From Aphis gossypii (Eukaryota > Arthropoda > Insecta > Hemiptera > Aphididae), in contig NW_026083122.1 in assembly GCF_020184175.1 (NCBI RefSeq), positions 121,848 through 185,847 on the forward strand: a stretch of DNA of 64,000 nucleotides, in the 5' to 3' direction. This document shows, one piece after another, positions 1-10,686 of this stretch. The notes under the pieces were generated by a model, which was not told where the DNA came from, made no database searches, and worked only from the letters and a program-made list of their open reading frames with translations. Position 1 is the stretch's first letter, and every line of letters starts with the position of its first letter. The translations under genes were made by a program, and so were the position numbers.

Positions 1-1020
1 TAGTTTTAAGTTTAGTGTTAAGTTGTGTCCCGAAATTGTACTCTCTGTGATCATTGCACCAGACCGGATCGATCACAGAGACCCCCCCCCCCTATAACTA
101 AACTGCATCATCCTAATTCCCATAGTTGTTAATTACTCCATTCCCGTTCCTTGGTGTCGTCGCGCACATAGAGTTGCCTATCCGTGCGATTCGAGGCGTT
201 AGGTCAAGGTTAGGTGTTATAATATTATTATTGCGGTCAGTACATTAATTATTATTGGGCGCGTACATATATACTTAATCTATACTCTCATAATATGATT
301 TAGTAATTATTGACGACACGCTTTAATAAATTAGTAATTGCCATTAACCTTTAGTTTGTATAGTGTTTAAGAATTATATAATTGTATGTATAGGTAGGAA
401 CATACATATTTATTTTTAGTATAATATAATACTGTAAAATTTGACTAATGTACCTACGGGCTACGACCTATATAGAGTTAGGTTAACCTATATCAGGGAT
501 GGCAAATGCATGACACGCTTGCCCGGAGCGGCATGAGAAAATATTATGAGGGTACGCGAAGATTTTTACTATAATATATTATATAATATTATAGGTAATA
601 GGTTAACATATTCAAAAAAAAAATTTTACAGTATTGAATATAACATTTAATATATTATAACATATTTTTCATAGCACGCTCTAAAAAAAAAAAAGGTAAA
701 TTTTTGGAGCATAGTATTCAAAAGATTGGCTACCCCTGGCCTATATGTATAGCCTATAATAATAGAAATAATTTCTACAAATTATAATATTAATAATACT
801 ATGTAGAATGCATCAATAGGGAAGTTGGTAAGTTAAGGTGGTTCGATGTTTATAATATGTGTGATGGCCACGTAGTAAATAATAAATATTGATAAATTGT
901 ATATATTATTCACCATAATAATATGAGTGTATGTAAAATAATATAATTTACATGTAATTTTAATAATTAAAATTAACTTAAATTGTTTAGGAAGGTACCT
1001 AATCAGTGCCTTAACTACCA
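1..1020. other. AT-rich intergenic DNA, no gene seen
   Basis: The stretch is AT-rich with short poly-A and poly-C runs and only trivial short ORFs. I see no conserved domain, RNA gene or clear repeat structure in it. Confidence 0.6.
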
Positions 1021-1035
1021 TCGGTGGCGCCCTTT

Positions 1036-1316
1036 CCGTTCCGACAAAATATTTTCGGATAAATTATTTTTCTAAAAAAAAATTTTTCGACAAAATATTT
1101 TTCCAACAACATACGGTTCCGAAAAAATATTTTCAGACGAATTATTTTTCCGACAAAATGCGATTCTGATAAAATACATTCCGATGAATTATTTTTCCGA
1201 CAAAATACTTTCCGATGAATTATTTTTCCGATAAAATACGGTTCTGACGAAATACGGTTCCGACAAACCAATTTCAGACAAAATACAGTTCCGATAAATT
1301 ATTTTCCAACAAAATA
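1036..1316. repeat. Degenerate tandem repeat (TTCCGACAAAATA-type phrases)
   Basis: The phrases TTCCGACAAAATA, TTTTCCGAT and GAATTATTTTTC recur every 20-35 bases with substitutions across the block. The unit length varies, so this is an old minisatellite-like array. It directly precedes a GC-rich LTR-like block and may be the terminal repeat of a neighbouring transposon; that link is inference. Confidence 0.6.
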
Positions 1317-1339
1317 TAGCCCCCCGGGCCGTGCTGCAA

Positions 1340-2520
1340 CCATAGTATCTATAGCCGTGGTCATGGTGCTGTATTCGTTTTGGTTTCGTTTATCATTTTC
1401 GTGCGATGCGTTGCGTATCGGTGCGTTGCGTAGCCGAGGTCAATGTCGGCGCTAGCGATAAGCCTCCGTGTGCGACCGACCGGGTACGTAATCGCGCTGT
1501 TATCATCGCACGGAAATGTTCGTTTTTGTTTTAACGTTTTGAATTTTTCGGTTATGTTTTCAGTAAAAGTGAAAGTCATGCTCTTAGTGCCACAAGTTTT
1601 ATTAAGTTCGTGTGTTTGTTCAGTTTTGTGTGGTGGCACTGAGGCACTTATCTTCATTTTGTGGTGTCCGGCGGCATAGCCTTCGTGGTGAATGTCGTCG
1701 GCTCCGTCGTTCTCTTGTCTCCTCTTTCTCGTGGTGTGCACATCAATTAAACGTTCATGTTCCTGTGTCTGCAGCCATTTTCTTATTGAAAAGCACGTTT
1801 TTGTCACCTCTTCGTTTTGTGAATCGACTGTCTGGTAAAGTATCGTTCGAGGCAGTTTGATATGGTCCAGCGTCTAATTGTCATTGATTTTTTAGTTTGC
1901 CAGCGGTCGCCTGTGAATAACGTTGTTTTGTCAATCGTGTCATCGTTTTGGGCTGCAGAACAAAAAAAGGTGTTTCATTTGTCTTCGACTTGGTGGTCGC
2001 ACGTACTGGACTGTGACTTTTTATTTATAACACTGCGGTGTGCCGTCTTAGGCAAGTGTCATCACAGTTCTGGTACGGTCGCGTTGGGATAAAATCCGCC
2101 ATCAATCACAATCACATGTGAGTATTGGTCGACCATATTTGTTTGTTTTCATTTTTTAAAGGCCGACGGGCCTAGCCGTCAAAGGCTATCTATTATTATA
2201 TTTATTAAAAAATATTGTTCCTATTCATTATTTATTGTGTGCCGTATGGGCCACATATTTTTCCCATAATATTTTTATTGTATTATTTTATTGCAGTCAC
2301 TGTGCCCCTATAAGGCCAGTATTATTATTGTTATTACATAAATTATTGTTATAATATTTTTTATTTATTGTTACATAAATCAGCATTATTATATTTATTT
2401 TTTATTTTATATTATTATAAATCATTGTTTTTATTATTATTATCAAATTACCTCATTTTTGTTATTTTAAGTAAGGCGAACAACCCAGCCTACTATTGTA
2501 ATTACGCACTTGCCGCGCCA
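1340..2520 (+). mobile_element. Probable LTR/leader of a decayed LTR retrotransposon
   Basis: A GC-richer block interrupts AT-rich DNA. It has GGCC-bracketed hairpin phrases near 2160-2320, much like those in another LTR-like block at 51.3-51.5 kb, ends in CGCCA at 2520, and is followed after five bases by a primer-binding-site-like sequence. I could not find a second LTR copy in the window, so the start is approximate. ORFs inside it, such as a 148-residue minus-strand frame at 1361-1807, have no recognisable domain and are treated as chance frames. Confidence 0.4.
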
Positions 2521-2525
2521 AAATT

Positions 2526-2543
2526 TGGTGACCTCGACGTGAT
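2526..2543 (+). other. Primer-binding site, tRNA-Trp type
   Basis: TGGTGACCTCGACGTGAT matches the complement of the 3' end of eukaryotic tRNA-Trp plus CCA (from memory TGGTGACCCCGACGTGAT) with one mismatch. tRNA-Trp priming is known for the CsRn1 group of Gypsy elements. The position just after a CA-ending GC-rich block supports a primer-binding-site role. Confidence 0.55.
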
Positions 2544-2589
2544 CTGTACATATATTCATATTTTTGTTATTTTAATTTTGTAATTTTCT

Positions 2590-2830
2590 TAATTATCGAA
2601 CACAGCATATTAAAGTTCAACGGTTCAATCACAAATTCAACTGCACCATATCGACTCCTGAGGCTGGGCCTTCCAAGGATATGCGCAAATTGATCAAGCA
2701 TCGAGTCTCGATTAAATCTACTATCCAAGTGGCCATAACATAGCCCAAGCATTACAACTTGCAACTTCAGATCGTTTTTGGCCGTTCACTAGGGACAAGT
2801 TGTATGGGCTATGGAAATGTCGCACTTTAG
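2590..2830 (+). pseudogene. Possible gag remnant downstream of the primer site
   Basis: A plus-strand frame from about 2620 reads through a short open segment containing TPEAGPSKDMRKL before a stop at about 2740. It vaguely resembles the N-terminal part of retroelement Gag or Pao-type proteins, but the match is weak. Its place after an LTR and primer site is the main reason to suspect retroelement origin. No full domain is visible and the assignment could be wrong. Confidence 0.2.
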
Positions 2831-2879
2831 GAAGTACCTACCTATAGTTTATAATTATATATTTATTAGAATTAGTAAA

Positions 2880-3098
2880 GTTAATAATCTTTAATTGCCC
2901 TTGATTAGATATAAGTTAATGGTTTATTCACTTTATTCTAAAGGAAAAGAGGGATAATAAGAAGGGAAAATTCACTGGCAAGGCGGGAGGAAAAAAATGC
3001 CAGTATGATGATGTTGATCTAGCCATACTAGATATTTTAGATGAAGATTATAAAGAAATATAAAAATATAAAGAATTATTTTAGATTATGACCTATAT
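2880..3098 (+). other. Left flank of the giant inverted-repeat element; possible exon remnant
   Basis: An open frame around 2965-3060 encodes a short Gly/Lys then acidic segment (KCQYDDVDLAILDILDED) that ends in TAA. It could be the linker of a Myb/SANT-like protein whose C-terminal exons lie on the other side of the element at 20033-20992. No splice donor is obvious, so the link is a guess. Confidence 0.2.
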
Positions 3099-3107
3099 AC
3101 TTACAAA
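3099..3107. repeat. 9-bp target duplication, left copy
   Basis: ACTTACAAA occurs here and again at 19947-19955, immediately outside the two ends of the long inverted repeat. A 9-bp duplication is characteristic of Mutator-like (MULE) transposition. Confidence 0.7.
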
Positions 3108-3116
3108 GGGTCTAGG

Positions 3117-3390
3117 ACATTTCGCCGCGACCGATTCGCCACAGCCATTTTGCCGCGACCGTTTCGCCGCCGGACTATTCGCCGCAGACCGGTTCGCCGC
3201 CGGACCATCTCGCCGCAGACCTCTCGACGCCACACCGTTTCGCCCGTGGAATTTTCGCCGCCGCGGACTATTCGCCGCGACCGTTTCGCCGCCGACTATT
3301 CGCCGCAACCGCTTCGCCACCGGACTATTCACCGCAGTCGTTTCGCCGACGGACCAGAGCCGCAGCCGTTTCGCCGAAAAAGAATCTCCC
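3117..3390 (+). repeat. 15-bp tandem array at the left TIR tip
   Basis: About 17 imperfect 14-17-bp units of the form TTCGCCGCGACCG alternate with TTCGCCGCCGGACTA. The reverse-complement array lies at 19668-19940. Arg/Pro-rich ORFs in several frames here are artefacts of the repeat. Confidence 0.9.
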
Positions 3391-4098
3391 CACGATATAT
3401 CTCATTAAATATTAATATAGAACAACTCTAAGAACTTTGCAATAACTTTGATATGTTCCTCAATTGAAATCAAGTACATTTATATACCCATGGTCTCACA
3501 CTTGAATTGCAGCTTTAATTTCCTTTGTGCATAAGCCCATGCGCTTTGGGAAGAAGATTTTTTAGAGTGCATTTAATAGGCTTAAATAGTACTTTAGTTA
3601 GGGGGGGGCTAGATTAAATGTTTTATAGCAAATATTTTTAAATTAAATATTATTTTATTATTTCTAATGGTGTTTACGTGTTTACAACTGACTTGAATGA
3701 TTATACAATTATACTATTTTATATTGTATTAGGCAAAAATAAAGTTAATACTAATATGTTTTATGTTTATAATAAGCACATATACAATTACCCAACAATT
3801 CTGGGAGGGGCTGAAGCCCCCCCCCCTCCAAGCCCCTCCGAGTTACGCTTATGAATTGTACATAATATGAACAAAGTCCCGCAAAACAACACTTTGGAAA
3901 AAAAAAACAACATAATAATATATGTGTATGTACGGCCTATGTTTACGGCTTAATATTATGGATTTATGTAATTAGAACTATGAAACTATTACAGGTTTAA
4001 TTTTCGTTTTTAAAAAATGTTTTTAATTTTTAAAATGAAAAAAAAAATGTGAGAAACCTATTATTTTCTAGGTTATAAAAATTAATATTCTAAATGGA

Positions 4099-4102
4099 AT
4101 CT
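4099..4102. repeat. 4-bp target duplication of the Gypsy element, left
   Basis: ATCT lies directly before the TG of the LTR here and directly after the CA at 11769-11772. The uninterrupted right arm of the host element shows a single ATCT at the matching site, which confirms the insertion point. Confidence 0.85.
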
Positions 4103-4547
4103 TGTAGCGGTGCTCGGTGTCTGTCGCGAAGCCGACGCGCACAGTGGTGAAAAACAAAAAGAATACACGTGGGGGACGTGGAAAGAACGAAAATAATACG
4201 CTAGGCAAAAAAACAAGCACTACGTTGTGTTAGACGGCGTGATCGCCGTAATTTAAAATTGTATATAAATGTCGGTGACCAAAAGTAAATAAGCTAAAAC
4301 AAGAGAATGGCCGTTTAGTTACGGTTGATGTGTGACAGGGGTGGAGGAAATCGGTCCGCGGTGTTCGTCGGGACGGTTAAAAACTAGTGACCGAGCGGGT
4401 CGCGGTACCGGCGGTTGACAATTCCAGACGCGCTTATCGCGCGTCGGTGTCGGCTGTCGTCGATTGGCGGTTTGGCAGGCAGGTGACGGCGCGGGTATCC
4501 GTGCAAAGTCGCTTGTATTCAAGCGACTATTACGCGGGACCGCGTCA
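4103..4547 (-). repeat. Gypsy LTR (3' LTR in element orientation)
   Basis: It matches 11324-11768 end to end with roughly twenty differences, many of them single-base indels. On the minus strand it starts TGACGCGG and ends CGCTACA. Confidence 0.9.
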
Positions 4548-4561
4548 TACTCCCCCCCCCC
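4548..4561 (-). other. Polypurine tract of the Gypsy element
   Basis: The minus strand reads a run of ten G followed by AGTA, directly abutting the 3' LTR. This is the expected primer for plus-strand DNA synthesis. Confidence 0.75.
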
Positions 4562-4967
4562 AACCGCCAACGGCGGCGGAGTTCCTGCCGGTACCGGCGG
4601 TGTGTCGGTGTGTGTGGGGTGTGGCCTTTATCCACGGCATGTTCTCCGGCTGGTTATAGCGGACATGCCCCGGCGGTGCCAAGGTGTGGGTGCGGTCGCC
4701 GGTTGCAGGCACTTGTCCGAGGTTTCGGCACGTATCTCCGGCTGGTGATAGCGGACGTGCCCCGGCGTGCCTACTCCCGTCGAGGTGACGTCGGGAGACT
4801 ATGGAACCTGTTGTCAAACAACCGTCTCCATGTCCACCTCGTCGGCAAAGTGCGCGTCCGGTCCTCCCAGCAGTTCCGCCTCCCCTTCCGCTGATATTTC
4901 CATATCAACGGTTTGGGACGGGGCGGCTGTTGGATGGTCCGTAGCCCCGGTTGTTCCGGTAGTATTG

Positions 4968-5606
4968 CTACTCCGGTACCGTGGCTACGGCGGGGGCCGG
5001 TGGCGCGGTACCTTGCTGCGGCGCTACCACTGTCGGGGCGGTGGTTGGAGGGGCTGTAGTGGCCGGTTTCCAGGCGGTGTTGTGAGAGTGCTGATGTCGG
5101 GCCCGGAGGTCCCGCATCCGTTGCAGGTTCCGGCGTTGACGGCGTTCAGCGGGGCCGGAACGGTTGTGGGCGTCGTGGTTGCAGCGCTTGGACGTCCGTG
5201 TGTGCGGTGACGGCGATGATTGGCGGTGGGCGGTGTCGGCCTGGTGATGTTTGGCCTTGGGGCTGGCGGCATGACTGCCGGACGCGCTTGGCGGTCGGCC
5301 CGTGCTGTGGCCGCCGGTCGGGACGCCTGCCTGGGCTACGCGACTGTTCAGGCGGATCGCCGTCGTGGGATCGCCGCTCGTTGCCCTACGGAAGACGGCC
5401 GTGCGGTCCTCCCAGCCGCGTGTGTACGCCGCCCACAACACCGGATCGCGCTGCAGCTGCTCCGTCGGCATCCGCCTCACCCGCGCTGCCGTGGTGATGT
5501 TGGTGGGCTCCTCCAAGCTTGCCACCCTCAGCAGTTCCTGGCTTCGTTCCAACAGCTCCGCCGCCTGCTGGATATTGTTCGCCGTGGTTGCCGTTTTCCG
5601 CTGCAT
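4968..5606 (-). CDS. Extra ORF 3' of integrase in the Gypsy element (function unknown)
   Basis: This is an uninterrupted 212-residue frame starting MQRKTATTANNIQQAAELL, located just after the end of integrase and before the polypurine tract, where env or accessory genes sit in some Gypsy elements. The N-terminal 70 residues are probably helical (AAELLERSQELLRVASLEE) and include a WAAYTRGWEDRTAVFRRA segment. The middle is Arg/His/Ser-rich and the C-terminus is Pro/Thr/Ala-rich low complexity. I see no signal peptide, membrane segment or Cys pattern, so it does not look like an envelope protein. I do not recognise the family. It stays open while pol is broken, which may reflect chance or short length. 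Confidence 0.55.
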   Translation of the reverse strand: MQRKTATTANNIQQAAELLERSQELLRVASLEEPTNITTAARVRRMPTEQLQRDPVLWAAYTRGWEDRTAVFRRATSGDPTTAIRLNSRVAQAGVPTGGHSTGRPPSASGSHAASPKAKHHQADTAHRQSSPSPHTRTSKRCNHDAHNRSGPAERRQRRNLQRMRDLRARHQHSHNTAWKPATTAPPTTAPTVVAPQQGTAPPAPAVATVPE

Positions 5607-5639
5607 TATGCCGACTGAAATTTATTTAATTTAGTTTTG

Positions 5640-6980
5640 GGTTTGTTGGTGGGTGGGTGGGGTGGGGTGTGGTTGTGTTGCGGTCGTCGCCCGTTTGAGG
5701 CAGGACACGTGGATTTTGCGTGCGGTTGTTGGTCCGTAAGGAACACGCCTTTACCCCACACGTTTGTACAATTTTACCGGTCCCCACCATTTCGGTGCGA
5801 ATCCGGCATGAAATTTTTTGTGCGCGCTCGACAGGTGGTGCGCTCTATAGTACACCGTGTCACCTGTTTTGTATTTCGTGTCCGTCTGGTCCCCCGTTGC
5901 AGGCGGTGTGTCCAGTACGGCACTCTCACGTGTCGCCCTGCCCTTATCTGTTTGTTCGGTCGAGCTGTCCGCTGTACGAGACAGTGCCCAATCCCCCGGT
6001 CGTTTGCCCTCTCTGCCGAGGACAAGTACCGACGGTGGATATCCTGTCTGGTCATTGCGTCTATTCCTGATTGAAAACAGTATAGGGGCTAACTTGGTGT
6101 CCCAGGTGTTGTGGTTACCGTCGACGAGTAGCGCGCGTAGACCTTTTTTTATGTCCTGGTTGCGGCGTTCGACCGGGTTGGCCCTCGGATGATATACCGG
6201 AGTTGTCCAACCCTCCGCCCCCCATCGCTCGATCGCCTTACGCATATCGTTTGCTACGAACTGCGGGCCGTTGTCGCTTAAGCACACACGGGGGTATCCG
6301 AAGCGTGAAAAGAACTCTCGTTCGAGTGTTTCGGTTATTGTTTTCGTAGTGGCTGTTCCGAGCGGGTACGCTTCGGTCCCCTACTAAACAGTCCGTGGCA
6401 ACCAGTAAATATTGTTTTTCCCCACTCGTACGTGGATAGGGGCCCATGAGGTCTACGCTAATTACCTCCCAGGGTTGCCGGGGCGTTCTGGAGTGATCGG
6501 TCATCTGCACGCGCGTTCAGTGGCTTGGTACACGCGCAAATGTGGCACGACTTGACATACAGTCGACGTCGTTTTTTTGGCCGTTCAAAAAAAACGTTTG
6601 TCTTACCGCCCTGTATGTCTCCTTCCAACCTGGGTGGTTTGCGAGGACGTGGTCGTGGTATAATCCAGATCACATTCTGCGCTTGTCGTTCGGTACTACT
6701 ATGGGTGTGTGTTTCGCCCAACTTTTCCGCAGAAGCCCGTCGGCAAAGATGTATTGACCACTTTTTGCTGTGGTGCTTCCGTGTTTCATTATGTCTCGCG
6801 TTTTGGGGTCATTGGCCCTGCCACGTCGCGAGCATAGCGTGTGTGATGGTGTGGCCTTCGGTCGGCTGTCCGGGTCCGTCGTGGCGAACAGGTTGTCGGC
6901 CGGTATGCTAGTAGCAGTGACGGGTTTGTGGTGGTGGTGGTGTCGTGGGTACTCTACTAGACGTTCCTCGAGGTGCTCCT
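5640..6980 (-). pseudogene. Gypsy integrase region, frameshifted
   Basis: Frames on the minus strand carry the zinc-finger end (CHICACTKP near 6630), the first catalytic Asp in VDLMGPYP (near 6450), the second in LSDNGPQF (near 6270) and the Glu in PVERRNQDIKKGL (near 6160). A GPY/F-like WWGPVKL segment follows near 5770. The segments lie in different frames, with breaks near 6490, 6300 and 5750, so no full integrase can be translated. The role would be integration of the element's cDNA. The break density suggests an old copy, although several breaks are single-base indels. Confidence 0.85.
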
Positions 6981-6983
6981 CGT

Positions 6984-8320
6984 CTACCGGGGCCCGGGAG
7001 CCGGATTCCGCGACAAGTCCGGCGCCTCGTTCTGTACGCCGGGCACATGCGTGGTTTTGTAGTCCAGGTTAGCCAGTTGTAGCGCCCACCTGGTTAACTT
7101 GGAATTTGTATTTTTGGCTCGGTGGAGCCACGTGAGGGCCGCGTTGTCTGTGTACAGGTCAAAGCGGCGAGCTTCCAAATATGGTCTAAACTTGTCCTTT
7201 GCCCAGATTATCGCGAGACACTCGCGTTCAACCGCGGCGTACCGTCTCTACGTGTCACTGAACTTTCTGCTTGCGTAGGCGATTATCCGCCTTTCGTCCG
7301 GTCTGTCACCCGTTGAAAAGAACGGCACCTGCCCCTATTTCGCTAGCATCAGTCTGTAGGCAGAAAGGTTTCCCGTAATCTGGTGTCGACAGTTTTGGCG
7401 AGTTTGTACAGGGCGCTTTTTATTGTGTTAAACGCCGCCTGTTCGGTCTCGGTCCATGACCATTTGGTACCCTGTTTTGAGCCTGTTTGTTTAGCGGTGC
7501 TATGGGTGTCCGCGTAGTTGTCGACAAACTGGCTGTACCAGTTGCAGACACCCAGGAACTTCCGTAGGTCCTTAACTTTAGCTGGTGTGGGAAGTGCATG
7601 ATGCCTCTAGTTTCTCCGTTGCTTATCTATGCCGTCGGAGGTGACTATGTGTCCGAGAAATGATATTTCGGTAGATCCGAACTGCATTTTCCCGTGTTAC
7701 ACGTTAGCCCGTGTCTCTGTAGGCGTTCCAGAACTTTGTCCAAGTGGCACTGGTGTTCATCCGTAGTGTTTGAAACACCACTATATATCGTCAGAGTATA
7801 CGCGGGACGAACTCGTCCAGGTACCCTCTCAATACTTCGTTCATTAAACGTACAAAAGTCATGGGGCTGTTCTTGAGGCCAAAGGGGAGACTCGAAATTG
7901 ATACAGACCTCGACGCGTCCGGAATGCCGTATATTTTCGGGCGTTTTGGGAAGTGGTACTTGCCAGTATCCAGACTTAAGGTCCAAAATGCTAAAATTTT
8001 CGCGCCTCGCATTTGACGTATCAACGGATTGAGGTCCGGCATTGGGTAAGCGTCGGACTCAGTGACGTCGTTGAGTCGTCGGTAGTCGATGCCCAGTCGG
8101 GGCGAGCCGTCTTTCTTTTTTGCTACGACAACGGGCGAGGCCCATGGCGACGTGCTTTGCTCTACAAGTCCCTGTTGTTCCATATCCTGTACCATGGTAT
8201 CGATAATAACCTGTTTTGCCTGCGGGTAGGGGTATGGTTTGAGCGCTATGGGTGTTTGGGTTTTTTAAGAGTATATCGTGTTCGATTAATCTGGTGCGAA
8301 CCTACGTGACCGCTGAAAAC
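6984..8320 (-). pseudogene. Gypsy reverse transcriptase and RNase H, frameshifted
   Basis: The minus strand shows the RT entry motif SPWASPVVVAKKKDG (near 8140), IDYRRLNDVT, a degraded LDLKSGYWQVPL (near 7980), SLPFGLKNSP, and the catalytic box as YSDDI in a shifted frame near 7795. RNase H ends with LYTDNAALTWLHRAKN and a DLSRNP tail near 7000. At least three frameshifts separate these blocks. Ser in place of the usual Leu/Val in the YxDD box is unusual but seen in some retroelements. The copy cannot encode a working enzyme as read here. Confidence 0.85.
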
Positions 8321-8449
8321 GTCCGGGTAGTTGCGAATTACTTCGGTTATTTTCGCGCGAGTGTGTGTGTCTCCGTGTATTACCAAATTATCGATATCTG
8401 TTGTAGGTGGGGGGTGGGTATTCCGACCCTTCCAGCACGCCGTTGTTCT

Positions 8450-8960
8450 CCTATGTGACCCTAAGTGAATCGTGCTTGTTGTGTAGTCCCAGGTGACTTC
8501 GTTGTGTACCAGGAAGTCGTGTCCTAGGAGTATGTCGCAGATAAGTTGTCCAGGATGGCTGCGGTGAAAATAACCGTCATTCTCCTATCCTGGCTTCGAA
8601 TGTGGCGGTACCACTGTCATTGTGGTGTGTCCGTCCGCCATTCGTACGTGGGTGGGTTGTCCGTGGTGTGGTGGTGCCGTGTGTGCGTGCAATTTCGGGC
8701 TTACATATGATTTTTGTGCTTGTGAGTCGAGTAGCGCTGTTACGAAGCCTGACCTAAATTCGGAGCTCGACCGCGGGGGTCGGAATCTTGTCGGGGCATA
8801 TTCGCTTTTCGTTACTCGACGTTGGCTGTGTACTGTAGCGGGGCAACTGTTCTTAACCGCGTTACCGGTACTCTGGCGAGCGGTTTGCACCGCCATTATC
8901 AGATTGTCCGTACGGTTGCCTCTGTGCTACTTGTACGTTCCAACGTTGCACACGTTGATT
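8450..8960 (-). pseudogene. Gypsy aspartic protease region
   Basis: A minus-strand frame (8585-8896) contains FVTALLDSQAQKSYVSP, the expected position of the aspartic-protease active site. The usual D-S/T-G-A reads D-S-Q-A, so the Gly next to the catalytic Asp is lost. Flanking text (HVRMADGHTTMTVVP) fits a retropepsin. It lies between the gag zinc knuckle and RT, as expected for gag-pr-pol order. The region has stops on both sides in this frame. Confidence 0.7.
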
Positions 8961-9189
8961 TCATAGTAGTAGTCTGTGTGTGTTTGTGTGGTGTCGACGA
9001 CCTACTACTTGATGAAATTTATGTGTGCGGGCGGGCGATATATCTGAAGACGCCGAGTTTGTCGATGCGCGTTTGACAGTTATATCCCCGTCCGTATTGC
9101 CGAACGTTGTTGGCGGTGGCGTGATCGTGTGTGTGTGTGTATGTGAGGCGGCGGCTCGGACAAATGTTCGCCGACTCAGTTCCGTTTCC

Positions 9190-10686
9190 CGAAACCGGTG
9201 TGTGCTCGGGGCAGTCACTGTTCCAGTGAGGCCCTCCACAATGCTTGCACGGGTTGGGCGGTAGCGGTTTTCCAGCTGTACCGTCCCGTGTTCGCGACTG
9301 GTGGGTCGGCCGTGTTGCGCGGGTCCTGTTCGACCTGTTTGTATTGCGGTTTCGGTCGCGGTAGCGATAGCGTTGGTGGTGGTATTTCTTCCGGTATGTA
9401 ATCTAATATGCTCGCGATCCGGCGAAGGTCAGCGAATGTCGCGGGACTTTGCAGACGTATGTTGGTGCGGTACTCATCTCGCGTTATCCGGTTATCGTAC
9501 TGACTAGCTGTGGTTCAGGTAGCCCGGTGTTGATACGGCGCGCGAGTTGGTTTTTCCTTATCACGAACTCCGTAAGTGTCTGTGTGCCGTTTGTCTCACC
9601 GATACTATCTCAGCCCGCAGCCGGGATTGCATGTCCGCGTTGTCGAACTTCTCCAAAATTCGCGCGGAACTCATCCCAGGTGAGGTCCAGCACCTGATGG
9701 TGCTCCCCATGTACTGGCCACGCCCTTCAGCTGCGGTTCTATAATGTTAGTCCAGCCCGACCTATCTATCCGTGATGGTATAGTATCGACTCCGCCTGTG
9801 TATAAACCGTACGGGGTCCTCGGTTGTGGTGCCGTGGAACTCCGGCAGCGAAACCTCGCTGTACGTACCTCGTCGTACGGTATAAGTGTTGACTGGTGCG
9901 TTTCATATGTGTGCGAGGGTGTTGGCACATTGTGACTACACCCGTGTTTTCAAAACGTACGGAACGGCCGGGTACGTGATCGGATTGTTGGTATTCCGTG
10001 GCACGCGGTTCGCGTGGCGCGGGGTAACTCGTTCCGTAGTCCGTGACGGTCGACGTGTTTGTGTGTGTGTGTGTGCGCGCTCGCGTGTTATCGGTCACCG
10101 ATGTCTCCGGCGTGTTCCGGTGCTGTCCTGATAACATCGTGCTGTGGAGGCGGTACGGTGACGGTGCCTCCGGTTGTCGTTCCGGCGCCTGTTGCGACAC
10201 ACCAATTTCCAAACGTCGCATTGTCTCTGCTATGCGACGCTGGTCGTCACCGAAACGGATCATGCAGCTCTCGAGCATAGCCAGTCGCGATTCCAGACTG
10301 TCTGCTCGCGGCGGGGGCGTTGCCGATCTCTGGGCCTCCTGAATTATGTCGCGGCCCCTTCTGATCATGTCCGTCAGTTTGCTGATTGGTGTGGTGTGGG
10401 TGGTGGTTGTTGGTGTTTTGCGGCTGGTGGGTGTCTGTGTGGTTGTCCGCTGTGTCTCGGATGGTGAGGGCTGGAGTGCCTGACTCGAATCCGAGCCGCT
10501 TCCGGTCTGCCCAATGGTCTCCATGGGCTGGAACCGGACAGCGTTGGCCTGCAGGTCCATATCCGCGAAATGTTGGGACAGCCGGATTTCGAGGGCGTCT
10601 TTTGCGCCCCCATCCGGTAGTCCGCGTTGCCTACATTCATAACGTAGTTCCGCGACGGTCAACTCGTTAATATATTTTCCCGACAT
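9190..10686 (-). pseudogene. Gypsy Gag with N-terminal SAP-like domain; first 306 codons open
   Basis: The start MSGKYINELTVAELRYECR at 10686 matches the SAP fold pattern (LTVAELR..C..RGLPDGGAKDALEIRL, residues 8-36), a helix-turn-helix that binds DNA in other proteins. Residues 60-110 are Ser/Thr/Gln-rich and residues 100-165 include an amphipathic helix (RRIAETMRRLEIGVSQQ). The open frame stops at 9766; the capsid portion continues in other frames (WDEFRANFG near 9690) down to a zinc knuckle CKHCGGPHWNSDC near 9245-9207, which is CX2CX3HX4C rather than the usual X4. Gag would package the RNA. The capsid part is broken by frameshifts. Confidence 0.75.

Larger units (their letters stand above)
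3108..4102 (+). repeat. Left terminal inverted repeat, outer part
   Basis: It pairs with 18950-19946 in reverse complement, including the GC-rich tip array, the poly-C/G stretches near 3600 and 3820, and the AT-rich tract up to the ATCT at 4099-4102. The pairing resumes at 11773 after the Gypsy insertion. Confidence 0.85.

Noticed and set aside
1036..1316. Possible CRISPR array
   Set aside because: Units are degenerate, of variable length, lack unique spacers, and the DNA is eukaryotic.
1361..1807. 148-codon minus-strand ORF and overlapping plus-strand ORFs
   Set aside because: No domain is visible; they lie in an LTR-like GC-rich block where long chance frames are common.
3088..3431. Arg/Pro-rich ORFs in several frames (also 19606-19968)
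   Set aside because: They are translations of the 15-bp GC-rich tandem array and its inverted copy.
4968..5606. Envelope gene of an errantivirus-like element
   Set aside because: There is no signal peptide, membrane segment, furin-like site or Cys pattern.
4387..5634. Plus-strand ORFs of 80-147 codons over the Gypsy 3' region
   Set aside because: They are antisense shadows of the minus-strand ORF and LTR.
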